From: Methanococcoides sp. LMO-2
Lineage (GTDB): Archaea > Halobacteriota > Methanosarcinia > Methanosarcinales > Methanosarcinaceae
Assembly (NCBI RefSeq): GCF_038432375.1
Contig: NZ_JBCAUS010000002.1
Location: 658,282 to 722,281, forward strand
Direction: 5' to 3'
DNA length: 64,000 nucleotides
Notes under the pieces: generated by a model
What the model saw: only the letters and a program-made list of their open reading frames with translations
Database searches by the model: none
What the model was told of the DNA's origin: nothing
Program-made: the position numbers and the translations under genes
In this document: one piece after another, positions 54,172-63,939 of the stretch
Position numbering within the stretch: the first letter of the stretch is position 1
How the letters are laid out: each line of letters starts with the position of its first letter

Positions 54172-55815
54172 ATGCTATTTACTGAATCTACTATTGGCGA
54201 GTTCTTTGAGGAACAGGTTAGGAACGACCCTGACAGGGATTTCATAGTCTATCCTGACCGAAACCTGCGCTTTTCATACCAGGACTTCAATGAAAGGGTC
54301 GATGACCTTGCAAAGGGACTCATGTCCATAGGTATCACAAAAGGTGACCATGTCGGTATATGGGCACGTAATGTCCCTGACTGGCTGACCTTCCTGTTCG
54401 CAACTGCAAAGATAGGGGCAGTACTGGTCACAGTGAACACCGCATACAAGAGCCACGAACTTGCCTATGTCATGAAACAGTCTGACATGAAGGCGCTGGC
54501 TATCGTTGATCACTTCAGGGATGTTGATTACGTAGAGACCGTCTACGACCTGGTGCCGGAACTGAAGACGTGTAAGAGAGGAAAACTCAAGAGCGAGGAA
54601 TATCCAAACCTCGAGAGCGTCATATACATCGGACAGGAAAAGCACAGAGGAATGTACAACACATCCGAACTTCTTCTTCTCGGAACGCATATTGACAGGG
54701 ACGAGCTGGACCGCATCAAGAAGACGCTCAACTGCGAAGATGTCATCAACATGCAGTACACTTCAGGAACGACAGGCTTCCCGAAAGGTGTAATGCTAAC
54801 ACACAAGAACATCCTCAACAACGGATACTACATAGGAGAGAGGCAGAAGTTCACAGAAGAGGACAGAGTGTGTCTCCCGGTTCCATTGTTCCACTGTTTC
54901 GGAATCGTTCTCGGTGTTCTTGCAACCCTTACCCATGGCGGAACCCTTGTGATGATCGAACTGTTCGATCCGCTCCTTGTACTGGCAGCTGTCCAGAAGG
55001 AGAAATGTACCGCACTTTACGGTGTCCCGACAATGTTCATCGCAGAGTTCTCACACCCAATGTTTGAGATGTTCGACATGTCCTCCTTGAGAACCGGTAT
55101 CATGGCGGGATCACCATGTCCGATCGAGGCTATGAAGAAGGTCATCGATGAGATGAACTGTAAGGATATTACAATAGCTTACGGCCTCACAGAAGCATCG
55201 CCTGTGTTCACCCAGACAAGTACTGATGATACAATTGACCGCCGTGTAAGTACCGTGGGCACTTCAATGGACCACATCGAGGTCAAGATAGTGGACCCTG
55301 AGACCGGTGAGATCGTCAAGCCCAACGAACAGGGAGAGATATGCTGCCGTGGCTACAACGTAATGAAAGGCTACTACAAGATGCCTGAAATGACCGAGAA
55401 GGCCATTGATAAGGACGGATGGCTGCACAGCGGCGACCTGGCAACGGTCGATGAGGACGGCTATTACCGCATCACAGGCAGGATCAAGGATATGATCATC
55501 CGTGGCGGGGAGAATATCTACCCGAGGGAGATCGAGGAGTTCCTCTACACCATCGACGGCGTAAAGGATGCACAGGTAGTCGGTATCCCTGACGAGAAAT
55601 ATGGTGAGATCGTAGGTGCATTCGTGGTCCTCAACGAAGACTCTGACCTTACACCGACAGACATCCGTGACTACAGCCTTACAAAGATCGCACGCTACAA
55701 GGTCCCGAAACACGTTTTCATCGTTGAGGAGTACCCACTGACAGCAAGCGGAAAAGTTCAGAAGTTCAAACTGCGGGATCTGGCACTGGAACTTCTGGAG
55801 AATAAGGACGAATAA
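54172..55815 (+). CDS. Acyl-CoA synthetase (AMP-forming)
   Basis: A 547-residue adenylate-forming ligase with A3 motif [21 protein letters not shown]5 YGLTEASP, the A7/A8 [32 protein letters not shown] block and the A10 lysine in [17 protein letters not shown] medium/branched-chain carboxylate is the likely substrate: M. acetivorans has a characterised relative acting on 2-methylbutyrate-type acids. It is third in the operon after the thioesterase; substrate assignment is inference. Confidence 0.93.
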   Translation: MLFTESTIGEFFEEQVRNDPDRDFIVYPDRNLRFSYQDFNERVDDLAKGLMSIGITKGDHVGIWARNVPDWLTFLFATAKIGAVLVTVNTAYKSHELAYVMKQSDMKALAIVDHFRDVDYVETVYDLVPELKTCKRGKLKSEEYPNLESVIYIGQEKHRGMYNTSELLLLGTHIDRDELDRIKKTLNCEDVINMQYTSGTTGFPKGVMLTHKNILNNGYYIGERQKFTEEDRVCLPVPLFHCFGIVLGVLATLTHGGTLVMIELFDPLLVLAAVQKEKCTALYGVPTMFIAEFSHPMFEMFDMSSLRTGIMAGSPCPIEAMKKVIDEMNCKDITIAYGLTEASPVFTQTSTDDTIDRRVSTVGTSMDHIEVKIVDPETGEIVKPNEQGEICCRGYNVMKGYYKMPEMTEKAIDKDGWLHSGDLATVDEDGYYRITGRIKDMIIRGGENIYPREIEEFLYTIDGVKDAQVVGIPDEKYGEIVGAFVVLNEDSDLTPTDIRDYSLTKIARYKVPKHVFIVEEYPLTASGKVQKFKLRDLALELLENKDE

Positions 55816-55914
55816 GTCAGAAATGATCAAAAGGGTCTTTAGAAGGCCCTTAATATTCTATTTTTAGTACCCGACAATCGACTCTGTTTTTCAATAGAGA
55901 CTTTAACTACGAAT

Positions 55915-55952
55915 ATTCATTCATTCATTCATTCATTCATTCATTCATTCAT
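55915..55952. repeat. ATTC tetranucleotide microsatellite
   Basis: Nine perfect tandem ATTC units (55915-55950) plus a partial unit. The thioredoxin gene's stop codon TGA (55945-55947 on the plus-strand coordinates) lies inside the array. Slippage would change the array length without changing the protein, because every shift keeps a stop near the same place. Confidence 0.95.
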
Positions 55953-56337
55953 ACAGAGAGATATCGTACTTCAGTTTCGTGACATTAGCAGCACATTTTG
56001 CTCCGTTTTTAACGAAATCCTCGATATGCCCCTTGAGTACTGAAGGATGTGATACTCCGGCAAGTCCCAGAGTCACACTTCCACCACAAAGGAAAACAAA
56101 GCTGGGCGTTCCTTCAACTCCATACCTTTCCGCAGTCCAGGGATTCTGTTCTGCATCGATCTTAATGAACTTGCAGGACTTGCCGAATTCCTCTGCATAG
56201 TCCTTAAAATAGGGATCTATTGCCTTGCAGTGCGGACATGTTGTAAGATAGAACATAACCACTACCGGAAGTTTTTCCTTTTCGACCAGCTTTTCCCAGT
56301 TTCCATCAGTTGCTTCAGCGATAAGTTCGTCCTGCAT
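55945..56337 (-). CDS. Thioredoxin-like protein
   Basis: A 130-residue thioredoxin-fold protein with active site CPHC (C34, C37) in MFYLTTCPHCKAIDPYF, KFIKIDAEQNPWTAERYGVEGTPSFVF (cis-Pro TP) and an extended C-terminal helix with an extra Cys (GAKCAANVTK). It is monocistronic, convergent with the acyl-CoA synthetase. The CPHC form is seen in DsbA-like and NrdH-like redox proteins; the partner is unknown. Confidence 0.9.
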   Translation of the reverse strand: MQDELIAEATDGNWEKLVEKEKLPVVVMFYLTTCPHCKAIDPYFKDYAEEFGKSCKFIKIDAEQNPWTAERYGVEGTPSFVFLCGGSVTLGLAGVSHPSVLKGHIEDFVKNGAKCAANVTKLKYDISLYE

Positions 56338-56433
56338 AATATCCCCAATTAATTAATGCCAGTGATGAAATAAATAATTCATGTACAAAAAAGGAAATTG
56401 TACAACGTTATATCTGAAATCTGCTTATGTGTA

Positions 56434-58332
56434 TCAGAGATCCATAACAAGGCGGAATCCAACATTATTTCGACGGAGATCCGATTCGATGGATGTACGG
56501 CTGGCAGAACGACAGGTGTTGGGATCTGCATTCAGACTGCCACTCCTCAGTGTCCTTAGATCAGGAACACCATTGTTCCAGGCAGTTCCATCATCCGGAG
56601 CACCTTCATAATCTAAATGCCATTCATCCTGGACAAATTCGTAGACATTACCATGCATATCATACAGGCCCCATTCATTAGGATTAAGATGCCCTGCTGA
56701 ATAAATATCGCCGCTATACCATGCATATTCTGATAAATAGGTTTCATTGTCCCCGAAGTAATACCTGGTTTCCGTACCTGCCCTGCAGGCATATTCCCAC
56801 TCAGCTTCAGATGGAAGACGATATTTGTCCGTGCTCTCCATTGAATTCAGTTTTTCGACGAAATCCTGTACCTCATCCCATGAAATTCCTTCAACCGGAC
56901 GGTTATCACCTATAGAATAAGAGGGATTACTACCCATGACCATAGCCCATTGCTTCTGAGTGACCTCGTATTTACCCATATAATAAGTATTTTCGATCGT
57001 CACTTCATGGGCAGGCCCTTCCCTGTAATAATATCTACCATTTTCATTGTCAGGCGAGCCCATCAGGAACTCACCCTCCGGAATAAGTACAAATTTCATA
57101 CCAATAGAATTGATATATTTCTCAGGTATTTCCTGCAAAGCCATTACTTCTTCATTGTTGGCAACTTCATCATTACCATTTTCAGATGCAGTAACAATTG
57201 AATTCTTATCCAATGCTTCCAGATATTGAGATGGAACTGCTTCAGAATCATCAATAAGGGGAATTAAAACAAAATTAACGACCAAAAAGACTGCTACTAT
57301 GACACCCATCCATTTAACCAGAGTGCCTTTCATCGATTTATGCGGTTTCACAACATCCTGCCGCTTTTCCTTCGCATTTTCCTTTTCTCTCTTTAAACGC
57401 TTATCTGCAATCTGTTTTTTTGAAGACATCCCCTGTTTATTATGTAACCTGGAATCTACCTTCTTCTTTTTTGCCGTCTTGCCATTCTCTTTGTGGAATC
57501 GGGCGTCCTTCTGCATTTTTTTCCCCACAGCTTCCTGTTTCGTAGAGAATTTAGCATCTTCAACCTGCTTTTTTAGTGTATTTTCCCGTATTTGATTAGA
57601 ATGAGTATCTGAAACCTGATCTTTTGAAGCATTGCTAAACTCATTACGGGACTTATCGTCTTCAAATCCATTTAGTGGTAATTCTTCCTGCTTTTTCTGG
57701 GAAAAAACTTCACCAAGCTGCTCAATTTCCGGCTCATTCCACGCTTCCAACAGATTTTCATCGTCAAGCTGCTTTATTTCTGCTTCATCCCACTTTTTCA
57801 AGAATTCTTCTTCACGACGCTTTCTTTCTTCTTCATCCAGCTCATCCCACAATTTTCCTCCTTCATTTCGTTTTCTCTTTTCCTCTTCATTTTCTCTCCA
57901 CATCCTTGTTGCTTCCTGCAACTTGGTTTCAAAATCTGTAGCCCCTAATCCCTTTGATAGCATAGGGTCTAATTCAGTTTTATTGGAAGAAGAGGGAAGA
58001 GAAGTAGAGGAGGAAGAAGAAGCTGAAGACGGTATGGAACTCTTGCCAGGTTTAATGATCTGTTTACTGACCCCGTTCAGTGGAACATTTAAATCAGCAT
58101 CTAATGGCGATGTAAATGCAACCCAGCCATCCACCAGATAAACTTTATTAGCATTTGCAATATTAATGTGTTCAAAACGTGTGGCTTTCTTGCCGCCACC
58201 TATACTTGATGCCGGAAGCTCACCACCATAGTTTCCATCAGGATAAACGTACTTAACTCCCTGATAGCAACCCCACTCTTCTGCCTTTTTACATACAGAT
58301 AGGGGTACTTCCACCCCGAGTTCGTTCTTCAT
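56434..58332 (-). CDS. SUMF1/FGE-domain membrane protein with long charged linker
   Basis: A 632-residue protein with an N-terminal novel domain (1-90, GCYQGVKYVYPDGNYGGELP), a Ser-rich and very charged Lys/Glu linker (about 95-340), one TM helix (about 340-362) and a C-terminal FGE-sulfatase domain (about 405-632; MKFVLIPEGEFLMGSPD, RLPSEAEWEYACRAGTET, DMHGNVYEFVQDEW). The FGE domain has only the second active-site Cys (NTCRSASR), so formylglycine-generating activity is unlikely; a binding role is more probable. Confidence 0.85.
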   Translation of the reverse strand: MKNELGVEVPLSVCKKAEEWGCYQGVKYVYPDGNYGGELPASSIGGGKKATRFEHINIANANKVYLVDGWVAFTSPLDADLNVPLNGVSKQIIKPGKSSIPSSASSSSSTSLPSSSNKTELDPMLSKGLGATDFETKLQEATRMWRENEEEKRKRNEGGKLWDELDEEERKRREEEFLKKWDEAEIKQLDDENLLEAWNEPEIEQLGEVFSQKKQEELPLNGFEDDKSRNEFSNASKDQVSDTHSNQIRENTLKKQVEDAKFSTKQEAVGKKMQKDARFHKENGKTAKKKKVDSRLHNKQGMSSKKQIADKRLKREKENAKEKRQDVVKPHKSMKGTLVKWMGVIVAVFLVVNFVLIPLIDDSEAVPSQYLEALDKNSIVTASENGNDEVANNEEVMALQEIPEKYINSIGMKFVLIPEGEFLMGSPDNENGRYYYREGPAHEVTIENTYYMGKYEVTQKQWAMVMGSNPSYSIGDNRPVEGISWDEVQDFVEKLNSMESTDKYRLPSEAEWEYACRAGTETRYYFGDNETYLSEYAWYSGDIYSAGHLNPNEWGLYDMHGNVYEFVQDEWHLDYEGAPDDGTAWNNGVPDLRTLRSGSLNADPNTCRSASRTSIESDLRRNNVGFRLVMDL

Positions 58333-58571
58333 GATATTATCCCTTTAATATCATCCATTACATATGCATCCGCCACAATAAACCTCTCTGATTATCGTCA
58401 CATTAATTGATCTGCTGATATATCTGATACTCACCAATATAATATCCATAATATTCATATATGTAACTAACTTCTCCGAGTTCACCATTTCTTTCACAAT
58501 TCCAACTAATATAAGTACAAGAAGTTCTCTATCAGGTAATCCTTCAAAACAGCCTGAAAGAGAATTAGAAA

Positions 58572-59936
58572 ATGCATGCTAAAGATGTGATGCTCGGAAA
58601 TGAATCCATAGGCAACCTTATAGTCAAACTTTCTGTACCTGCGATCGTAGGACTGATGGTACAGGCACTATACAACCTTGTGGACACAATTTTCATCGGA
58701 AGAGGATTGGGAGAGCAGAGCATGCTGGGAATTGCAGGAATCTCCGTGGCTTTCCCGGTACAAATCCTCATGATGGCAATAGCCCTTGGAGTTGGGATCG
58801 GCGGTTCGTCCATAATCTCAAGATCTCTTGGGAAGAAAGATATATTGAAAGCCGAGAGAACGGTTGCCAACATGATAACACTGGTACTCGTAGCCAGTAT
58901 TGCTTTCACAGCACTTGCTTTAGTATTCCTTGACCCCATGCTGAAGGTATTTGGTGCATCAGATACAGTACTTCCTTTTGCCAATGAGTACACCCGCTAC
59001 ATAGTCATAGGGACGACATTCTTCACATTCTCGGCAGCAATGAGCAATGCAATACGTGCAGAAGGAAATACGCGTTTTGCAATGGCCATCATGGTCCTGT
59101 CCAGCATTGCAAACATCATCCTTGACCCCCTGTTCATCTTCGAGTTCGGAATGGGAGTAAAGGGAGCAGCCATTGCCACTGTGATATCACAGGTTATCGG
59201 TTGTATCATGGTCATCTACTATTATGCAAGTAGTATGAGCAGGGTGAACCTGATAATAGCCTACATGAGACCGGACACGGGAATACTTTCCGAGACCATT
59301 TCCATAGGAATGTCAGAGTTCGTGTTCAATGTTGTGGAGAGCAGCCTCTTCCTTCTCTTTAACCAGAGCCTGCTGTTCTACGGAGGAGATGTGGCCATCG
59401 CGGTCTTTGGTATCGTCATCAAGGTGTTCATGCTGACACTCATGCCTATAATCGGAATAAAACAGGGAATACAGCCTATCGTGGGATATAACTACGGAGC
59501 GAACGAGTTTGCAAGGGTCAAAAAAACGATATCCCTTTCAAACTACATCGTCACAGGAATATGCATCCTAAGTACCGTAGTAGTGTTCCTCATACCGGGG
59601 CAGATCATGCGTATTTTCAGCAATGACCCGCAGCTCATAGAAATGGGAATCACTGCCCTGAAGATATCATTCCTGATGATGCCATTCATCGGTTACCAGG
59701 TGGTAGCCACAGCCCTGTTGCAATCCCTTGGCAAGTCAAAGGGATCACTTATAGTCACACTTTCCAGGCAGATCATATTCCTCCCACCGCTTGTGATAAT
59801 ACTGCCCTGGTTCTTCGGACTCAATGGCATATGGATATCATTCCCTATATCGGATTTCCTTGCCTGTGTGGTTGCGGTTCTTATTACAAGAAAAGAGATC
59901 TCCATGATGAAGCATGAAAATGCGGAAAAGGTATGA
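58572..59936 (+). CDS. MATE family efflux transporter
   Basis: A 454-residue multidrug and toxin extrusion protein with about twelve TM helices in two halves. Family blocks include VPAIVGLMVQALYNLVDTIFIGRG and GANEFARVKKTISLSN in the second half. It couples cation influx to export of organic cations. It is monocistronic between the SUMF protein gene and the TPR gene, and the ATG at 58572 has no strong Shine-Dalgarno. Confidence 0.93.
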   Translation: MHAKDVMLGNESIGNLIVKLSVPAIVGLMVQALYNLVDTIFIGRGLGEQSMLGIAGISVAFPVQILMMAIALGVGIGGSSIISRSLGKKDILKAERTVANMITLVLVASIAFTALALVFLDPMLKVFGASDTVLPFANEYTRYIVIGTTFFTFSAAMSNAIRAEGNTRFAMAIMVLSSIANIILDPLFIFEFGMGVKGAAIATVISQVIGCIMVIYYYASSMSRVNLIIAYMRPDTGILSETISIGMSEFVFNVVESSLFLLFNQSLLFYGGDVAIAVFGIVIKVFMLTLMPIIGIKQGIQPIVGYNYGANEFARVKKTISLSNYIVTGICILSTVVVFLIPGQIMRIFSNDPQLIEMGITALKISFLMMPFIGYQVVATALLQSLGKSKGSLIVTLSRQIIFLPPLVIILPWFFGLNGIWISFPISDFLACVVAVLITRKEISMMKHENAEKV

Positions 59937-60046
59937 AAAACAATAACAGATCAGAAAAAAGAAAATGGAAATCCCAGTGATTCCCATTATTCAATGGTAA
60001 ACAGATGTTTTCTATATTTCACCTGTTCAACCACTTAATTGTCAAA

Positions 60047-61438
60047 TTATTTAGCATCCTGCTTCTTCTTCCGGTAATAGAAATATACCACAAGTGAAGA
60101 GAAAGCAATTAGAATTAATGCGATTGAAAGCGGACTTCTGAGCCATCCCATCTTTAGCTGGGCCTCGACCATTTTCTTGCCTTCAAGGGCTCCTTTGTCC
60201 TCAGGATCAATGACTAGAGCTTCTTCGAAGGATTCCAATGCATCCTCGTGGTCACCAAGCTCATAATGGCTGTAACCCTGACCGATGAGTGCAAGGGAAT
60301 GATCTGGTTCGATCTCAAGAACAGATTCAAAGGCAGCAAGTGCTTCATCATAGCGTCCAAGGTCATACAGCATACGACCAAGGTTGTAAAGAGCATCCGC
60401 ATCACCTGCAAATATCTCAACAGACCTTTCATAGGACTCCAGTGCATCTTCAGGGAAACCAAGCTCAGAATAAGCATCACCTCTGCCGGCCCATGCTTTT
60501 GCATAGTTTGGATCAGCATCTATTGCTGCATCAAAGACCTCGATAGCCTGCTCATATTCTCCAAGAGCAAAGAGTGAGAAACCTTTTCCACTTAATGCCT
60601 TTACGTAATCCGACTCAATGGCTATTGCATTATCAAAGGCCTCTATTGAATCCTCATATTTTCCCATCTCGTAGAGAGAGTAACCTTTGCCTGACCACGC
60701 TGAAACATATTCAGAGTCCTTTGAGATCACATGGTCGTAAGCAGCAATGGCATCTTCATAGAGCCCAAGACCATAGAGAGCATCCGCTTTTCCTACCCAT
60801 GCAACCAGATATTCCTCATTCAGGCCAATGGCAGTCTCAAAATTATCGAGTGCTTCTGAGTAACTGCCCATTCTAAGAAGTGAATAACCCTTACCTGAAT
60901 ATGAGTAGATGAACTTTTGATCGATAGACAGGGAAGTATCGTATGCTTCAATAGACCCTGCATACTGCCCAAATTCATAAAGTATCCTTCCTTTCCGGTA
61001 CCATATCTGGGCATCATCGGCACCAATGGCCGTTGCTTCATCATAAATAGTCCAGGCTTCCCCATATCTCTCAAGTTTTATGAGAGAATCCGCCTTGCCT
61101 GCATATGCATTCATAGAATTGGGATCATACTGGAGAGCATTATCATAGGCTTCTATAGCTTTCTCATAGTCACCAAGATAATAATGTGCATCTCCTTTTC
61201 CCAGCCATGCAGCCGCATGTGTCTGGTGTAATGAGATCGCAAAATCGAATGCGTTCAAAGCACCTTCGTAATCTCCTTCTTCAAGCATATCATTCCCGCT
61301 TGCTACCCATTCCGTCACAGTAGAAGCACTTACGGGAACCGACAGCAACATCAATAGAAATAAAAGTGAAACTGGAAGAAGCAATTTCCTTTTAAGATCT
61401 GATCTTTTCATTCCGACCAATTTCATATCGTTTGACAA
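60047..61438 (-). CDS. Exported TPR-repeat protein with C-terminal anchor
   Basis: A 463-residue protein: signal peptide (LLLPVSLLFLLMLLSVPVSAS), about eleven TPR units of 34 residues (AYAGKADSLIKLERYGEAW, AWSGKGYSLYEMGKYEDSI and so on) and a C-terminal TM helix (PLSIALILIAFSSLVVYFYY) with a basic tail. It is probably a surface scaffold facing outward. The start is TTG at 61438, 4 nt after GGTGG, or an ATG at 61426 that lacks a well-placed Shine-Dalgarno. Confidence 0.88.
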   Translation of the reverse strand: MSNDMKLVGMKRSDLKRKLLLPVSLLFLLMLLSVPVSASTVTEWVASGNDMLEEGDYEGALNAFDFAISLHQTHAAAWLGKGDAHYYLGDYEKAIEAYDNALQYDPNSMNAYAGKADSLIKLERYGEAWTIYDEATAIGADDAQIWYRKGRILYEFGQYAGSIEAYDTSLSIDQKFIYSYSGKGYSLLRMGSYSEALDNFETAIGLNEEYLVAWVGKADALYGLGLYEDAIAAYDHVISKDSEYVSAWSGKGYSLYEMGKYEDSIEAFDNAIAIESDYVKALSGKGFSLFALGEYEQAIEVFDAAIDADPNYAKAWAGRGDAYSELGFPEDALESYERSVEIFAGDADALYNLGRMLYDLGRYDEALAAFESVLEIEPDHSLALIGQGYSHYELGDHEDALESFEEALVIDPEDKGALEGKKMVEAQLKMGWLRSPLSIALILIAFSSLVVYFYYRKKKQDAK

Positions 61439-61639
61439 CTAACCACCTTTGTAAATTATTAAATATAAATTAAAAGTATAATCTAAGAAATAATGCATCA
61501 GATATATGTTTTTTCAGTGAGCAAAGAAAAGAGAAAAAGACTTGATAATAAAGCTACCGGATTAAATCCGGCTTAATTCAACCCGAAAACAGGGCATATC
61601 CACTGCTAAAGAAGATATTTGTAAGATTATAGTCTAATT

Positions 61640-61677
61640 AGTAAAAAAAGATAGAAAAGAGTGAGAATATCACTCTT
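61640..61677 (-). terminator. Terminator overlapping the eS6 stop codon
   Basis: A perfect 8-bp stem AAGAGTGA/TCACTCTT (61657-61664 with 61670-61677) and 5-nt loop contains the rps6e stop codon. It is followed on the minus strand by TTCTATCTTTTTTTAC. Confidence 0.75.
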
Positions 61678-62077
61678 CTGCAGGTGCTTCTTCTTCAGCG
61701 CCGCCACCGAGGATATCCTCAATGGACTTGTCGCCATAGCCGGTTACCTTTGTGTTGATCTGGGTAAGATCTGTTGCGATCTCCCTTCCACGAAGGAATT
61801 TCCTGCGGCGTACACCTTTTGCTTTTGCTGAATAACCTACGCCTCTTGCAACGAGGACCTTCTGCCTCTTTGAACCTGGAAGGTCAGGGCTCATTACGAA
61901 ACCACTGTTATCGGTACCGCCTGTAATAGTAAGGGTGTAACCGTCCAGACCTACTGTTGAACCATCCACTGTCTGGCCAATAGCCCTGCCGATGAACTGA
62001 TTTGCCTCAGCACCAGTGATATCGAACTGATAGGTCTTGGTCTTTGGATCTGAAACTACAACTTTGAAATCTGCCAT
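61670..62077 (-). CDS. rps6e: Ribosomal protein eS6
   Basis: A 135-residue eS6 with [31 protein letters not shown], the [17 protein letters not shown] block and the basic [24 protein letters not shown], with an acidic tail that is common in archaea. It lies 86 bp downstream of infB on the same strand, the usual archaeal infB-rps6e pairing. Confidence 0.97.
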   Translation of the reverse strand: MADFKVVVSDPKTKTYQFDITGAEANQFIGRAIGQTVDGSTVGLDGYTLTITGGTDNSGFVMSPDLPGSKRQKVLVARGVGYSAKAKGVRRRKFLRGREIATDLTQINTKVTGYGDKSIEDILGGGAEEEAPAEE

Positions 62078-62163
62078 GATTTGCCTCCGAATATTAGTAA
62101 TATTTAATGTATTTTTAAGTTAATTTGAATCTGGTATATGTCTAACAGACATCTGTTTTATAT

Positions 62164-63939
62164 TTATTTCGCCCAGAAGGGGTTACCCCTTCTTTTGATC
62201 TCAAGGAATGCATCCATTGCGTCTAATTCGTCCGCCGAAAGTGAATCGTAAAGTTCATGCTCAAGGATCTTAGCATGTCTTTCAGGTATGTTCGCATGCA
62301 GGATATCGCCTTCGTGTATCTGCCTTCCCACTGTGGGACCTTCAATACTCATAGCAACTTCCATGCCTATGCGCGCTTCACCAACATTCTCACCGTGGGA
62401 TTGCAGGCCTTTTATAGTACCTACAACGGTGCCGTCCTCAGTGGCCACATCGACCTTGGTTCTGGCAACACCGCCTATGATCCTTACACCCACGACAGCC
62501 GGTTTGCTCTGCCTGAACGTACAATCAGGCATAATGGTAAACATCGCCGGCTTAACGATGGTCTCAGAGATAGCTTTCTCAGATAGTGCACGCTGCTCTT
62601 TGATCCAGTCCTTGTAATCGTCAATAAGACGATAGATGACATCGTTCATGAACAACTTGACATCCGTAGATTGCAACTTCTCCTTTGCATCAGGAAGAAT
62701 GTTAACATTGAATCCGACTATTACAGAGTGGAGTGGTTCCTCAATAGCTGAAACTTCCACGATATCCCTGTTGGAGATATCACCCACATCTGCCTTACGG
62801 ATAGGGATCTCTTCTTTTTTCAGCTCATTCACAAGAGCTTCAAGGGAACCGATCGTGTCTGCCTTTATGGTTATACCACTCTGGTCAGTGTCGATCTGAA
62901 CATCCTCTACCTCGCTGCGAACCTCTTCAACAACAGTATCAAGGGTATCAGGGGTCGCTACTCTTACAGAACCACCCGAAAGGGCTCCATCGAGATTTGG
63001 TGCCGAGATCTTGATACCAATAGCAGCCGTTACCTTGCTGACCTGCTTGAACTTGTCCTCAACATTGATCTCCGAAAGGACACGGGGTTTAAGAACTGCA
63101 CGTACTTTGGTCTGTATGGGATCACCAAGGCTTCCAACAACAATAGTGTCGCCTTTTCTCAGTGTGCCGTCGTAAAGTATAAGATCAATAGTGGTTCCAA
63201 GACCACGCTCTTCTTTCACTTCAAGTACGGTTCCAACACCAGGACCTTCTGCATCGTAATGCAGATTAGATTCCAGGAATCTCTGTGCCAGTCCAAGGAG
63301 TACCATCAAAAGATCAGGAATCCCTTCTCCTGTCATAGCACTGATAGGTATGACACCGATGTTGTGCTGGAAATCAGCCACACGATCATATCGGTCCGAG
63401 CTGAAACCATGATTATACAGTTCACCTACGACCTCATAGAACTTGGTGTCCAGGCTTGCCCTCACATGTTCACTCTGCTTGTTGTAAGAAGCCAGGAAAG
63501 GAGCACCTTTTTGCGGGTTCCAGCCATGGATCTTGTCGATCTTGTTTGCAACCACTATAAAAGGTGTTTTATGCTGCTTCAATATGTGCAGACTTTCAAT
63601 GGTCTGGGGTTTGAAACCCTCATTGATGTCCACGATAACAACAGCAAGGTCTGCAAGAGCTCCACCACGACTCCTCAGGGTCGTAAAAGCATGATGGCCG
63701 GGAGTGTCAATGAACAAAAGTCCCGGAACGATGAACCTATTAAGCAGACCGGGATCACCACATTTCTCCACAATGGATTCAATAGGAACCTCTGTTGCTC
63801 CTATGTGCTGGGTTATAGCACCAGCTTCTCCGGATACAACAGCACTTCCGCGAATGTTGTCGAGCAGTGAGGTCTTTCCGTGGTCTACATGCCCCATCAC
63901 ACATACGATTGGGGTCCTTAAGTTATCGTTTACGGCCAT
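62164..63939 (-). CDS. infB: Translation initiation factor aIF5B (IF-2)
   Basis: Ribosome-subunit-joining GTPase, 591 residues. G1 is GHVDHGKTS (16-24), G3 DTPGHHAF, G4 NKID and G5 SAMTGEG, followed by domains II-IV (VGTVLEVKEERGLGTTIDLIL; VVGTIKGLQSHGENV). No intein is present: the P-loop and switch regions are uninterrupted. The ATG has AGAGGA about 9 nt upstream. It is the operon partner of rps6e. Confidence 0.97.
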   Translation of the reverse strand: MAVNDNLRTPIVCVMGHVDHGKTSLLDNIRGSAVVSGEAGAITQHIGATEVPIESIVEKCGDPGLLNRFIVPGLLFIDTPGHHAFTTLRSRGGALADLAVVIVDINEGFKPQTIESLHILKQHKTPFIVVANKIDKIHGWNPQKGAPFLASYNKQSEHVRASLDTKFYEVVGELYNHGFSSDRYDRVADFQHNIGVIPISAMTGEGIPDLLMVLLGLAQRFLESNLHYDAEGPGVGTVLEVKEERGLGTTIDLILYDGTLRKGDTIVVGSLGDPIQTKVRAVLKPRVLSEINVEDKFKQVSKVTAAIGIKISAPNLDGALSGGSVRVATPDTLDTVVEEVRSEVEDVQIDTDQSGITIKADTIGSLEALVNELKKEEIPIRKADVGDISNRDIVEVSAIEEPLHSVIVGFNVNILPDAKEKLQSTDVKLFMNDVIYRLIDDYKDWIKEQRALSEKAISETIVKPAMFTIMPDCTFRQSKPAVVGVRIIGGVARTKVDVATEDGTVVGTIKGLQSHGENVGEARIGMEVAMSIEGPTVGRQIHEGDILHANIPERHAKILEHELYDSLSADELDAMDAFLEIKRRGNPFWAK

